Origin: a virus
Virus record (IMG/VR): IMGVR_UViG_3300028025_002046
Coordinates: 30,589 to 94,588 of that record
Reading direction: 5' to 3' (one strand)
Length of the DNA: 64,000 bases
Part shown: piece after piece, positions 57,037 through 64,000 of the stretch
How the letters are laid out: every line of letters starts with the position of its first letter
How positions within the stretch are numbered: the stretch's first letter is position 1
Translations under genes and position numbers: made by a program
The notes under the pieces: generated by a model
Told to the model about the DNA's origin: nothing
The model's database searches: none
Seen by the model: only the letters and a program-made list of their open reading frames with translations

Positions 57037-57981
57037 TTAGTTTAGCATACTCGCTATGGTTTTGTCAAATGTTTCTTCAATATTTTTTATTTCTTCATCT
57101 GACATGTCACCGATATCTTTGTATTGCTTATCTAGTTGTATTACGCTAACACGATTGCCTAATCTTTCGATTAGTTTATCTTTCATGTTACCGCCAGCTT
57201 CATCGTTATCGGCAATAACATAAATGCTATTGAAATACTTTTGAAGTAGGTCTGTTTGAAAGTTAGATACGTTTGCACCTAACGTTGCTACTGCAGGAAA
57301 GCCACACTGGTCTAGGCGAATGGCATCAAAGGATGATTCCACTACATAGACTCTATCTGCTGTCTTTACTCTGTGTAGATTGAATAGGACTTTGCTCTTT
57401 GGTAGTCCTGGCGTGTTCTTAAAATCTTTACCCTCAACGGAGCGACCAACGAAGCCAACTTCCATTCCGTCTGGTGATGATACAGGGATAGTCACCATGT
57501 CCTGCTTTTCTGAATACCCTAGGCTAAACTTTTTTACAGATGCTTCTGTAATTAGTCTGCCATTGTAGTAACGCATAGCACGAGGCGACTCAAGTGCTTG
57601 CTGGTTTAGTCGCTTAATCTGTAGTTCATCATATGGTGTGTAGAGTGGCTTAGTGTGAAGCTTTTGCTCAATCTCCATGCCCAGGTTTGTCTCAGTTTCC
57701 TTTGACTTGATGAAACGCTCTGCCTCAAAGAATGTGCGACCAGAGGTATGCATAACTAAAGCGGTTAGATTACAGACGTGCTGACACGAAAAGCAAAAGA
57801 AGAATCCAGAACGCTTGTCAACTTCACCTGCTGGTGAGCGGTGATTGTTGTGAAAAGGACAGAAGATAATGTAGTCAGAATCTACTTCTGATTCGACTGT
57901 GATTCCTGATCCTGCAATGACCCTTTTGATTTGTTCTTGTGAGTAGGAACTGCCAAGGTTCCGTCCATTCCCTCTATACAT
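57037..57981 (-). CDS. DnaG-type DNA primase
   Basis: 314 residues. Zinc-binding domain CPFHNNHRSPAGEVDKRSGF then CFSCQHVCNLTALV (about 41-75), and TOPRIM (about 205-290) with VVESSFDAIRLDQ and VIADNDEAGGNMKDKL. Makes RNA primers for DnaE with DnaB. The first 100 nt overlap the end of the next upstream gene in another frame. Confidence 0.9.
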   Translation of the reverse strand: MYRGNGRNLGSSYSQEQIKRVIAGSGITVESEVDSDYIIFCPFHNNHRSPAGEVDKRSGFFFCFSCQHVCNLTALVMHTSGRTFFEAERFIKSKETETNLGMEIEQKLHTKPLYTPYDELQIKRLNQQALESPRAMRYYNGRLITEASVKKFSLGYSEKQDMVTIPVSSPDGMEVGFVGRSVEGKDFKNTPGLPKSKVLFNLHRVKTADRVYVVESSFDAIRLDQCGFPAVATLGANVSNFQTDLLQKYFNSIYVIADNDEAGGNMKDKLIERLGNRVSVIQLDKQYKDIGDMSDEEIKNIEETFDKTIASMLN

Positions 57982-58226
57982 TTGCTCTTTTTTCTTCCTA
58001 AGTATGTTCCATATGATGTTAGCTTAAATTCAAAATATTCTTTGTCGCTGTTATAGTATATCGTAAAGTCTGGGTCCATGTCAAGTCTTGGCACAAACCC
58101 ATCTTCACGCATCTGTATTGTTAATAATCTAATGTATTCAATTTTAAGTCTACCTATCGTAGCATCATCTTTGATGATACCTTCAAGGTTAAAAGTTTTA
58201 ATAGACTTATGATGTAAATTTTCCAC
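57882..58226 (-). CDS. 114-residue protein overlapping primase
   Basis: MENLHHKSIKTFNLEGIIKD, then DFTIYYNSDKEYFEFKLTSY and GTYLGRKKSKCIEGMDGTL. GTG start at 58226, 5 nt after TATAAT (58232-58237), so leaderless. Between DnaB and primase; function unknown. Confidence 0.6.
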   Translation of the reverse strand: MENLHHKSIKTFNLEGIIKDDATIGRLKIEYIRLLTIQMREDGFVPRLDMDPDFTIYYNSDKEYFEFKLTSYGTYLGRKKSKCIEGMDGTLAVPTHKNKSKGSLQDQESQSNQK

Positions 58227-58245
58227 ATTCTATTATAACCGATAA

Positions 58246-59466
58246 TTACTTGTCTTCGTAGTCCTTGTACTTGTACCAGCCCTTGTCAAAGTCTACCTGG
58301 ACTAGGAACTCACCCATAAACCCATTACGGTTCTTGCGGAACACACACTCAAGAATGTCAGAGTTAGTGGCACGACCAAGTGCTAGAACCCAGTCAGCAT
58401 CGTAAGCAATCTGGCGTGACCAAGCAGTCTGACCTAATGTAGGAACAGTGTCTAACTTGTTAACGTCATCTGGCGTAGCGGACGAGATAGCAATGATTGG
58501 CATCTCTTCGCTAATAGCCATAAGCTTTAGTTCACGAGAAAGGTTCTTCATCTTAACAGTCTCGTTCTCAGACTTCTGGTTTGGAGACATTAGCTGTAGG
58601 TAGTCAACGATAACTAGGTCTGGCTTATACTGATCAATCTTTCCACGAATAACCGATGGTGTAACTTCCCCACCAGAATCGTTAGAGATAATGTGGAACT
58701 CTGGCTTACCCTGAAGTTCTTTCTTGTGCCAACGCTTTAGGTCTTCAATCTCTACCTGACCGTTGCTCAACTTGCGGTGTGACCACAGACCCTCACCCAT
58801 GATAGCAAACACACGGTTACGAACTTCTGTCTCCGACATTTCAAGTGAGATGATTAGTGGCGACTTGCCCTGCTTCCATGCCTGAACTGCCATGTAAAGA
58901 GCGAACCAAGACTTACCGATACCTGGGTAGGCTAGGAACACGCCTAGCTGACCTGGAGTAATGCCAGCAGGTAGATAGTTGTCAAAGCCTGGGAGACCAG
59001 TCTTGATACCAACAGAGCCAAGTTCATTCTGCAACTTTAGGTTCTCAAAGTACGCAACAGCAGAGTCAATGTCCGTAGCATCAATGTCACGGATTACTGC
59101 TGTGTTCTTCTTTAGCTCTGAAGTCTTAGCAATTAGATCTTCTAGGGCTTTGGTTCCCTGACCTGCCTGAACTTCTGCTGCTGTAGACCTTAGAACGTCC
59201 TTTAGGCTGTCATTAAGGAACTCTGCCTGTAATTCCTCTAGGTGATATTTGGTGGCTCCTATGCCCTCCACAGGGGCGAAATCACGAAACTTATCTACTA
59301 CTAGAGATACAGGTGGCACGGTTCCATTAGTCTCTGAATAGTCACGAATGAACTTCCAGATATCGTTATGGGTACGAAGGATGTTGTCAACGTTTGCCTG
59401 TAGCAAGACGTGAACCTGCTTGTCATCTAGTACTGCTGAAATCAGCTTTGCTTCAATATTACTCAT
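58246..59466 (-). CDS. dnaB: Replicative DNA helicase DnaB
   Basis: 406 residues. A helical N-terminal collar (about 1-120), then a RecA-like domain: Walker A AYPGIGKS (179-186), Walker B region PDLVIVDYLQLMSPN (about 281) and the arginine-finger region. Unwinds the fork and recruits primase. Overlaps the upstream gene by 8 nt. Confidence 0.95.
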   Translation of the reverse strand: MSNIEAKLISAVLDDKQVHVLLQANVDNILRTHNDIWKFIRDYSETNGTVPPVSLVVDKFRDFAPVEGIGATKYHLEELQAEFLNDSLKDVLRSTAAEVQAGQGTKALEDLIAKTSELKKNTAVIRDIDATDIDSAVAYFENLKLQNELGSVGIKTGLPGFDNYLPAGITPGQLGVFLAYPGIGKSWFALYMAVQAWKQGKSPLIISLEMSETEVRNRVFAIMGEGLWSHRKLSNGQVEIEDLKRWHKKELQGKPEFHIISNDSGGEVTPSVIRGKIDQYKPDLVIVDYLQLMSPNQKSENETVKMKNLSRELKLMAISEEMPIIAISSATPDDVNKLDTVPTLGQTAWSRQIAYDADWVLALGRATNSDILECVFRKNRNGFMGEFLVQVDFDKGWYKYKDYEDK

Positions 59467-59767
59467 TTAGCCACTCCTTAGCCTTTTGACGGCGTTCGGC
59501 TCTCTCCTTAAGGTCTTGTTCATACTGTGCTCTAGCATCGATAATCTTATCTGCATAGTTCGCAAAGTATTTCCATGTTGGTGTTTGTGCTACCGAGAAG
59601 TAATACTCCAATAGGTCGTAGCATTCTGGTAGTGTGTATGATTCAATTAGGGCATCTGCAGCCCACTGCTCAACGTTTAGATTGAGCGTTACTCGTTCTT
59701 CATAGTGCTTAGTGTGAAGCTTTGCGTAACGAGAAAGCAAAGCCATTCGGTCTTTGCGTTCAGCCAT
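59459..59767 (-). CDS. 102-residue protein next to dnaB
   Basis: MAERKDRMALLSRYAKLHTK, then LPECYDLLEYYFSVAQTPTW and a basic coiled coil at the end (RAERRQKAKEWLNE). Size and position suggest a helicase loader, but no AAA+ motif is present and this is inference. Coupled to the upstream gene. Confidence 0.6.
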   Translation of the reverse strand: MAERKDRMALLSRYAKLHTKHYEERVTLNLNVEQWAADALIESYTLPECYDLLEYYFSVAQTPTWKYFANYADKIIDARAQYEQDLKERAERRQKAKEWLNE

Positions 59768-59982
59768 TACTTGCCTTCGATCTCGCCTTGAGCCTCGTTA
59801 ACCTTTTCCTGAAGTTTTGTCTCAACAAATGCGTATACACGCTCAAAGGCTTCGCTGGTGGTCTCACCCTCACGCTTATTATCCTGGACCTCTAGGTCAA
59901 TTCTCAATGATTGGAAGTTGCCTAGGTTAAGCGTGTAACCTAGACCAATCTTTACTTTAGTTGTTTCGTTCTCCATACCCAT
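59767..59982 (-). CDS. 71-residue protein
   Basis: MGMENETTKVKIGLGYTLNL, then 'SLRIDLEVQDNKREGETTSE' and AFERVYAFVETKLQEKV. Strand pair followed by helix, like small phage replication accessory proteins ('F...G.E...ER.Y..VE'). The second ATG (59976) is an alternative start. Confidence 0.65.
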   Translation of the reverse strand: MGMENETTKVKIGLGYTLNLGNFQSLRIDLEVQDNKREGETTSEAFERVYAFVETKLQEKVNEAQGEIEGK

Positions 59983-59990
59983 ATCTTTCT

Positions 59991-60521
59991 CTAAATGGAT
60001 TCAGACCAAACAGGGATAAACCTGCCGTCTTCTGTCCTTGTATATGTAAGTATACCATCTCCCATGCGTCTTGTCAACTCTTGTTTTGTGGGAGTTACAT
60101 CATTGGTGATTAGACCATCTAATCTTGGTCTGCCGTGGTGGTATGATGCTAGTATATCACGAAGTTCTCTAACTTGCAACTCCGAATAATAACTTCTTAC
60201 TTGCCATCCTGTTCCTCCGCCTTTTTGAGAACCCATTGCTGGAGGAATGATACCACGATAAACTAACTGCGGCATATACTTCTTGTGTCTATTTACTAGC
60301 TCTGCTGTCTGCCCCACTGTGTAGGCACGAAGCCTGTTCTTTTTGAAATCACTAATAAGACAACTTTCTATTCTATCTTTTGTAATGTTATAGACTGACA
60401 TTATTCCATTAGATCGATTGATGTGATGAGAGCGAACAAGGTCGCCATTTAAGAACCAGACTTTTTTGCTGCCCTGAATAACTGGGGCTTTGTTATAGTC
60501 TTCTCTAGATAGAGCAGCCAA
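59991..60521 (-). CDS. 176-residue protein with MerR-like HTH, TTG start
   Basis: MAALSREDYNKAPVIQGSKK, then RLRAYTVGQTAELVNRHKKY and MPQLVYRGIIPPA. The YTVGQTAEL...YRGIIPPA stretch (about 65-95) resembles the MerR-type helix-turn-helix. TTG start with AGGAAG 5 nt upstream. Could be a late-gene or replication regulator. Confidence 0.6.
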   Translation of the reverse strand: MAALSREDYNKAPVIQGSKKVWFLNGDLVRSHHINRSNGIMSVYNITKDRIESCLISDFKKNRLRAYTVGQTAELVNRHKKYMPQLVYRGIIPPAMGSQKGGGTGWQVRSYYSELQVRELRDILASYHHGRPRLDGLITNDVTPTKQELTRRMGDGILTYTRTEDGRFIPVWSESI

Positions 60522-60523
60522 GA

Positions 60524-60982
60524 CTACTTCCTAACGCCAACTGCAATTACGTTTAGACGGACTGTAACATCCTGCTTTTTACCTAGATTATAGTTAACCT
60601 GAACTGTTACGCTATTTGCCGTTACAGCAGTAATAACAACTGTAACATCTTTTCCAAGATCTGTATTATTTCCAGTCTCAGCGACTTGTGGTGTTACAGT
60701 TACGATTGGTGGGTAAAGGAATCCGCTGCTGTCAAATGGGATTGTCTTTGTAACCTTGTCAGACGTGTTTTTAATGTTGTCGCTGAACTTAAGTGTAGTT
60801 GCAACAATCTTAGTATCTGCTGCTGAAAGCGTATCTCTGGTCTGTCCAGGATTATCGTTATTAAAATAGTTACTGGTCTTAGACCTTGCCAACTCAGCCG
60901 ATAAAGAATTAACCTGTTCAACTAGTTGGTACAGGTAAGAGTAGTCCATTGGTTGACCTCTTTGAGGTAGTTGTAGTGCCAT
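60524..60982 (-). CDS. Tail or fibre-associated protein, leaderless
   Basis: 152 residues. MALQLPQRGQPMDYSYLYQL, a short coiled coil (about 18-36) and a beta-rich C-terminal half with repeated TVxVxxxxTxNSVTVQV. Beta-sandwich fibre-type protein. TATAAT (60989-60994) lies 6 nt before the ATG. Confidence 0.6.
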   Translation of the reverse strand: MALQLPQRGQPMDYSYLYQLVEQVNSLSAELARSKTSNYFNNDNPGQTRDTLSAADTKIVATTLKFSDNIKNTSDKVTKTIPFDSSGFLYPPIVTVTPQVAETGNNTDLGKDVTVVITAVTANSVTVQVNYNLGKKQDVTVRLNVIAVGVRK

Positions 60983-60988
60983 ATAAAG

Positions 60989-60994
60989 ATTATA
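60989..60994 (-). promoter_or_regulatory. -10 element of a leaderless structural gene
   Basis: TATAAT, then CTTTAT and the ATG at 60982; overlaps the stop of the upstream gene. Confidence 0.6.
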
Positions 60995-61727
60995 TCACAA
61001 TAGTGCTTCCGCCATCAACAACTATAGGCTTTGTTGTGACAGAATCTGATGCCACTAGCTTTGCATATTCGCTAACTACCTTTGTTTTGGTAGGCAGTTG
61101 AACCCATATTTGAACATACTTTGGGTTTAAAATATCTGTAGTTTTGTATACTTCTGGAATCTTTACCGAAAAGTTGCTTGCAGTGGTTGTATTAACAAAC
61201 TGCCATGGTGTCCAACTTACATCATCTTCACTCCACCTAGCATATCCGTCAAATGTGGTGTTCTTAAGTATTGCTGGAATCTCCCAGTTAACAAATATAG
61301 AGGCATCGTCCGAACTTATAGATAGATCTACAGTAGATACTCCATTGTCTGCCAGAATTTCTGAAAGCTTATTTCCAGTCAATACTGCTACTGGTGACCA
61401 CTCAGATGTGCTTACACCACTCTCGGAGACAACACGGTATCTTAAATAGTATTTACCATCATCCGTCATGTATGGCTGGTCTTCTAATGGTATCTCTACT
61501 CTTTTAACTACCTGCCGAGATAGCACCTCATATGCTGTAATTAGTATTGGCTCTGAAAGACTTGCTGTAGAACCTGCTGCTAGACTTTGCTGTTGTATTG
61601 TTCCATGGTTAGCAACCTTTGCTGCATATCTAACAGAGTTAACAGAAATATTAGTGAAGCCAACCAGTTTCAGTACTGATATAGCATCTCCCTTAGATAG
61701 ACCAACTACATCTGGAACAATAGCCAT
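60990..61727 (-). CDS. Structural protein with N-terminal PASTA domain
   Basis: 245 residues. VPDVVGLSKGDAISVLKLVG with AGSTASLSEPILIT (about 4-66) is a PASTA domain, which binds peptidoglycan. Two fibronectin-type beta-sandwiches follow (about 70-150 and 150-230, with VNWEIP and YARWSEDDVSWTPW). On a tail it could dock on the host wall. Coupled to the next gene upstream. Confidence 0.75.
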   Translation of the reverse strand: MAIVPDVVGLSKGDAISVLKLVGFTNISVNSVRYAAKVANHGTIQQQSLAAGSTASLSEPILITAYEVLSRQVVKRVEIPLEDQPYMTDDGKYYLRYRVVSESGVSTSEWSPVAVLTGNKLSEILADNGVSTVDLSISSDDASIFVNWEIPAILKNTTFDGYARWSEDDVSWTPWQFVNTTTASNFSVKIPEVYKTTDILNPKYVQIWVQLPTKTKVVSEYAKLVASDSVTTKPIVVDGGSTIVI

Positions 61728-63325
61728 TATTCCACATCCAGAGCATATCTAAATTCAATAAAGTTTGATGTGTTTTGCTTTTTGGGAATTGCTCTTGGGT
61801 ATCCCTCATAGTTTGTTGATACCTCGGAATATCCAACAAGACCATAGACAGAACTAATATTTGCAATGTTCTCAAACCTCATCGCATCTAGTGCTACATA
61901 GTAGTTTGCTGACTTAGACGATACGGAAGTAATGCCACCCACTGGAATAGACCCAGTATATTTAAGAACGTTATTAGACACATATGTAATTTCATGTCCT
62001 TGTAGTGTACTTTCTGGTGCTCCTGTTGGGTTCAGGTATACTGTGTGACCCACGGCATATCCGTGAGGGTGTGCGGTTGTAATTGTCACAACTCCAGCAG
62101 CCTGGGTTGCAGTTGCTGAATACTTTGCAGCGACTGATGCATAAATAATTGCGTAGTCTGCAAGAGTCCAGGCAAACTGTGAAGTCTGATATAGGTCTTG
62201 CAATTCTTGGGTGGATACGAAATATCTATTATCTGAAAAGTCTGTGGAGCTGTCTAGCCTTACGTTCATCTGAGCAAACTCTGCTGTGTGTTCTCCTGCT
62301 AGGTGGTCTACTGATGCAAACCTAACCATTATCTTTGCGTAGTCAATTGCTGTTCCTCCAGAAATACCGTTTTCATCAATCGCTTCTTTGCTTAGGATAG
62401 AGAATGCTAGTTTAAGTTGATCAACTGGGGACTGCTTAGATAGGTCTACGTTAATATCACTTTTGTGAATGTGCATAGCATCAATGTCTTCAACCTCAAG
62501 ACCGTATGTTGCGTCTTCAACTATGGAGCACGAATCTCCTCTTAGGACAATTGTATCATTTAGGAACCTAGGCTTTTCTTGTCTATTAATTCTTAGGTCT
62601 AGGGCGAATGCTTCGTTGTCTGCATTTACCATAAAGATCTTTCCCTCTGTCTCTGTTGCTGCTACTGAAGGATCTATAGAGTCATCTTGGTTCGATAGCT
62701 TTTCTGTTATTTCTGGTATGGCTACTACACCACCATTTTTGTGAGCTGCCCAGACTTCAGTTTCTGAAAATAAAAATATTGGCTGACTATCAAGACCGTT
62801 TGCGGATGGATTCTTTACAGCTGGATAGATTCCTAGTTCTGTAATCTCATACTTGTCTGGAGTAGGTAGTTCGGCTGTCAGAACGACCTTTGAGATTCCA
62901 TTTTCACGCACATAGCCACGAGATGTGATTGGAATGCGAAGCATCTCAAAGTCTAGAGATTCTTTAAATGTGTAGCTATATGATGCGTTTCCAGAATATC
63001 CACTTAGGGTAGTTAAACTTATGGTGTCTGTGGACTCTATAAGAAAAGAAACAGTCGTAGAAGTTTTTGCTGTAATAACTCTTGTGCCATCTATTCTTGG
63101 ATCAACGTCTACTATGTAGATTGAGTCTGCGATGTTGAAGGTATGGCTTTGGGCATTGCTAAATGTGATTGTTGCTACTCCGCTGGAAGCTGCCTTCTTG
63201 GTAACGCTAAACGTTAAGTCCTTTTTTGGCTTTGCCCCACATCCAACTGCAATATATGATGCATAGGCAGGAACCTGACCCAATAGGTATTTTGTAATAA
63301 TATATCTTCCAGTATTAGTAATCAT
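61727..63325 (-). CDS. Large tail or baseplate protein
   Basis: 532 residues. The opening YIITKYLLGQVPAYASYIAV, then GCGAKPKK, and beta-rich segments such as RGYVRENGISKVVLTAELPT, KYEITELGIYP resemble baseplate or fibre-base proteins (the 'ITELGIY' phrase is a known baseplate/fibre pattern). No enzyme motif. TATAAT lies 9 nt before the ATG. Confidence 0.7.
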   Translation of the reverse strand: MITNTGRYIITKYLLGQVPAYASYIAVGCGAKPKKDLTFSVTKKAASSGVATITFSNAQSHTFNIADSIYIVDVDPRIDGTRVITAKTSTTVSFLIESTDTISLTTLSGYSGNASYSYTFKESLDFEMLRIPITSRGYVRENGISKVVLTAELPTPDKYEITELGIYPAVKNPSANGLDSQPIFLFSETEVWAAHKNGGVVAIPEITEKLSNQDDSIDPSVAATETEGKIFMVNADNEAFALDLRINRQEKPRFLNDTIVLRGDSCSIVEDATYGLEVEDIDAMHIHKSDINVDLSKQSPVDQLKLAFSILSKEAIDENGISGGTAIDYAKIMVRFASVDHLAGEHTAEFAQMNVRLDSSTDFSDNRYFVSTQELQDLYQTSQFAWTLADYAIIYASVAAKYSATATQAAGVVTITTAHPHGYAVGHTVYLNPTGAPESTLQGHEITYVSNNVLKYTGSIPVGGITSVSSKSANYYVALDAMRFENIANISSVYGLVGYSEVSTNYEGYPRAIPKKQNTSNFIEFRYALDVE

Positions 63326-63331
63326 AATATA

Positions 63332-64000
63332 TTAATTATACCACCCAACTTGGTCGTCCGATGAGAGAAACTCAATTTCTACCCTTTCGTTTGCCGTAAA
63401 GTCTGCTAATTCAATTACGATAGTGTTGCTATTGTTCATGTAAACGTTATAGGTGCTTCCATCTGGATTGTTTGGAAAGTCTGGCAATCTTACAGATAGG
63501 TCAATCTCGTACTGATTAAAGTATGCTTTATCTATTCCCTGAAGAGGTATGATATTGAATGGGGAATAGCGATCTGACAAATCTGAGATATTTGCAATTG
63601 GATTATATAACTGAGTTATACCATTTACAGAATAGTTTCTGGAGATAGATAGCAACTCAATACCAGCGATTTCCTGGAAAATTCTTTGGGTTGCTGTAAT
63701 TTCTCCCACTGTAGTATCTTGTGTAAGGAACAACTCTCTGGTTGCCACCTTAAGACCCTTGCCAGTTTGGACTCTTGCTGGAGTTTTGGGAGTAGAAGGC
63801 TTTGCTGGAACATTTCCTGTTGTATTTCCACTAGTTCCTCCGCCAACTGGTATCACACCATTGGAATTTCCTGGAAGCCTTCCTCTTTCAACCATATCTT
63901 TTCCAGGTGGTCTTTTAGATCTTTCAAACCTGTCTTGAGTTATTGGTGGCTTGTAGTTATCGTAAGCGATTTTTCTTTTTTTCCAAGCTTCCCATTCTGA
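63332..64000 (-). CDS. Structural protein, 5' end missing
   Basis: 222 codons to the right edge with no upstream stop, so the gene is incomplete. SEWEAWKKRKIAYDNYKPPI, a Gly-rich GVIPVGGGTSGNTTGN linker, then a beta domain with FLTQDTTVGEITATQRIFQE and SVRLPDFPNN. The ATG at 63893-63895 is internal. Likely a baseplate or tail protein; role unknown. Confidence 0.65.
   Translation of the reverse strand, partial: SEWEAWKKRKIAYDNYKPPITQDRFERSKRPPGKDMVERGRLPGNSNGVIPVGGGTSGNTTGNVPAKPSTPKTPARVQTGKGLKVATRELFLTQDTTVGEITATQRIFQEIAGIELLSISRNYSVNGITQLYNPIANISDLSDRYSPFNIIPLQGIDKAYFNQYEIDLSVRLPDFPNNPDGSTYNVYMNNSNTIVIELADFTANERVEIEFLSSDDQVGWYN

Overview
The window is part of the genome of a large tailed phage (Caudoviricetes) that infects an actinobacterium. 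Virion genes (large terminase, collagen-like tail fibres, baseplate or tail proteins), an M23 endolysin with holin-like proteins and four tRNA genes identify a phage. A WhiB-like regulator, a DUF2637-like membrane protein, ThyX, LexA boxes of the TCGAAC-N4-GTTCGA type and many leaderless genes point to an actinobacterial host. The sequence is AT-leaning, so a low-GC actinobacterium (for example a freshwater lineage) is my inference. No integrase, immunity repressor, insertion sequence or CRISPR array is visible.

Layout. (1) 1-7415, minus strand: partial glycosyltransferase, two collagen-like tail fibres and two tail-associated structural proteins. (2) 7416-9170: divergent region with paired DnaA boxes, a candidate small RNA, an endonuclease VII-type HNH gene and small regulators. 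(3) 9171-25914, plus strand: about 60 very small genes in short polycistronic cassettes. Cassettes are separated by intergenic modules made of a GC hairpin or a DnaA-box pair, a GGTACC core, a TTTACG box and a promoter. Twenty-seven promoters share one unusual architecture: AATGTC starting exactly 18 nt before the start of the -10 hexamer, with no -35 box. Ordinary TTGACA-17-TATAAT promoters take over toward the right end. The layout resembles the host-takeover regions of other large lytic phages. (4) 25915-26531: 617 nt gene-free, AT-rich, with iterated ATTACGA motifs, two Fur-like palindromes and a DnaA-box pair; a candidate replication origin. (5) 26532-29864: small, mostly minus-strand genes including a T4 endonuclease V homologue. 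(6) 29861-38907, minus: glycosyltransferases, dNMP kinase, methyltransferase, ThyX, GroES, Dps-like ferritin, WhiB and small membrane or Zn-ribbon proteins, plus tRNA-Arg. (7) 38968-42910: endolysin, tRNA-Thr, tRNA-Asp and tRNA-Asn, holin-like proteins, and an exported PA14 protein that seems to start at ATT. (8) 43000-60521, minus: class Ib ribonucleotide reductase, terminase, RuvC-like and Cas4-like nucleases, RecA-like recombinase, NrdH, MazG-like protein, DnaE polymerase, a putative ssDNA-binding protein, primase and DnaB helicase. (9) 60524-64000, minus: tail or baseplate genes running off the right edge.

How they work together: the replisome (DnaE, DnaB, primase, putative SSB, RecA-like, RuvC-like and Cas4-like nucleases) is supplied by a nucleotide module (NrdE, NrdF, NrdH, ThyX, dNMP kinase, MazG-like). 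The small-gene region probably reprogrammes the host early. The 27 odd promoters imply a dedicated transcription factor or altered RNA polymerase. The phage WhiB is one candidate, but nothing in the sequence proves the link. Fifteen genes have a -10 hexamer 5-6 nt before the start codon, so their mRNAs should be leaderless.
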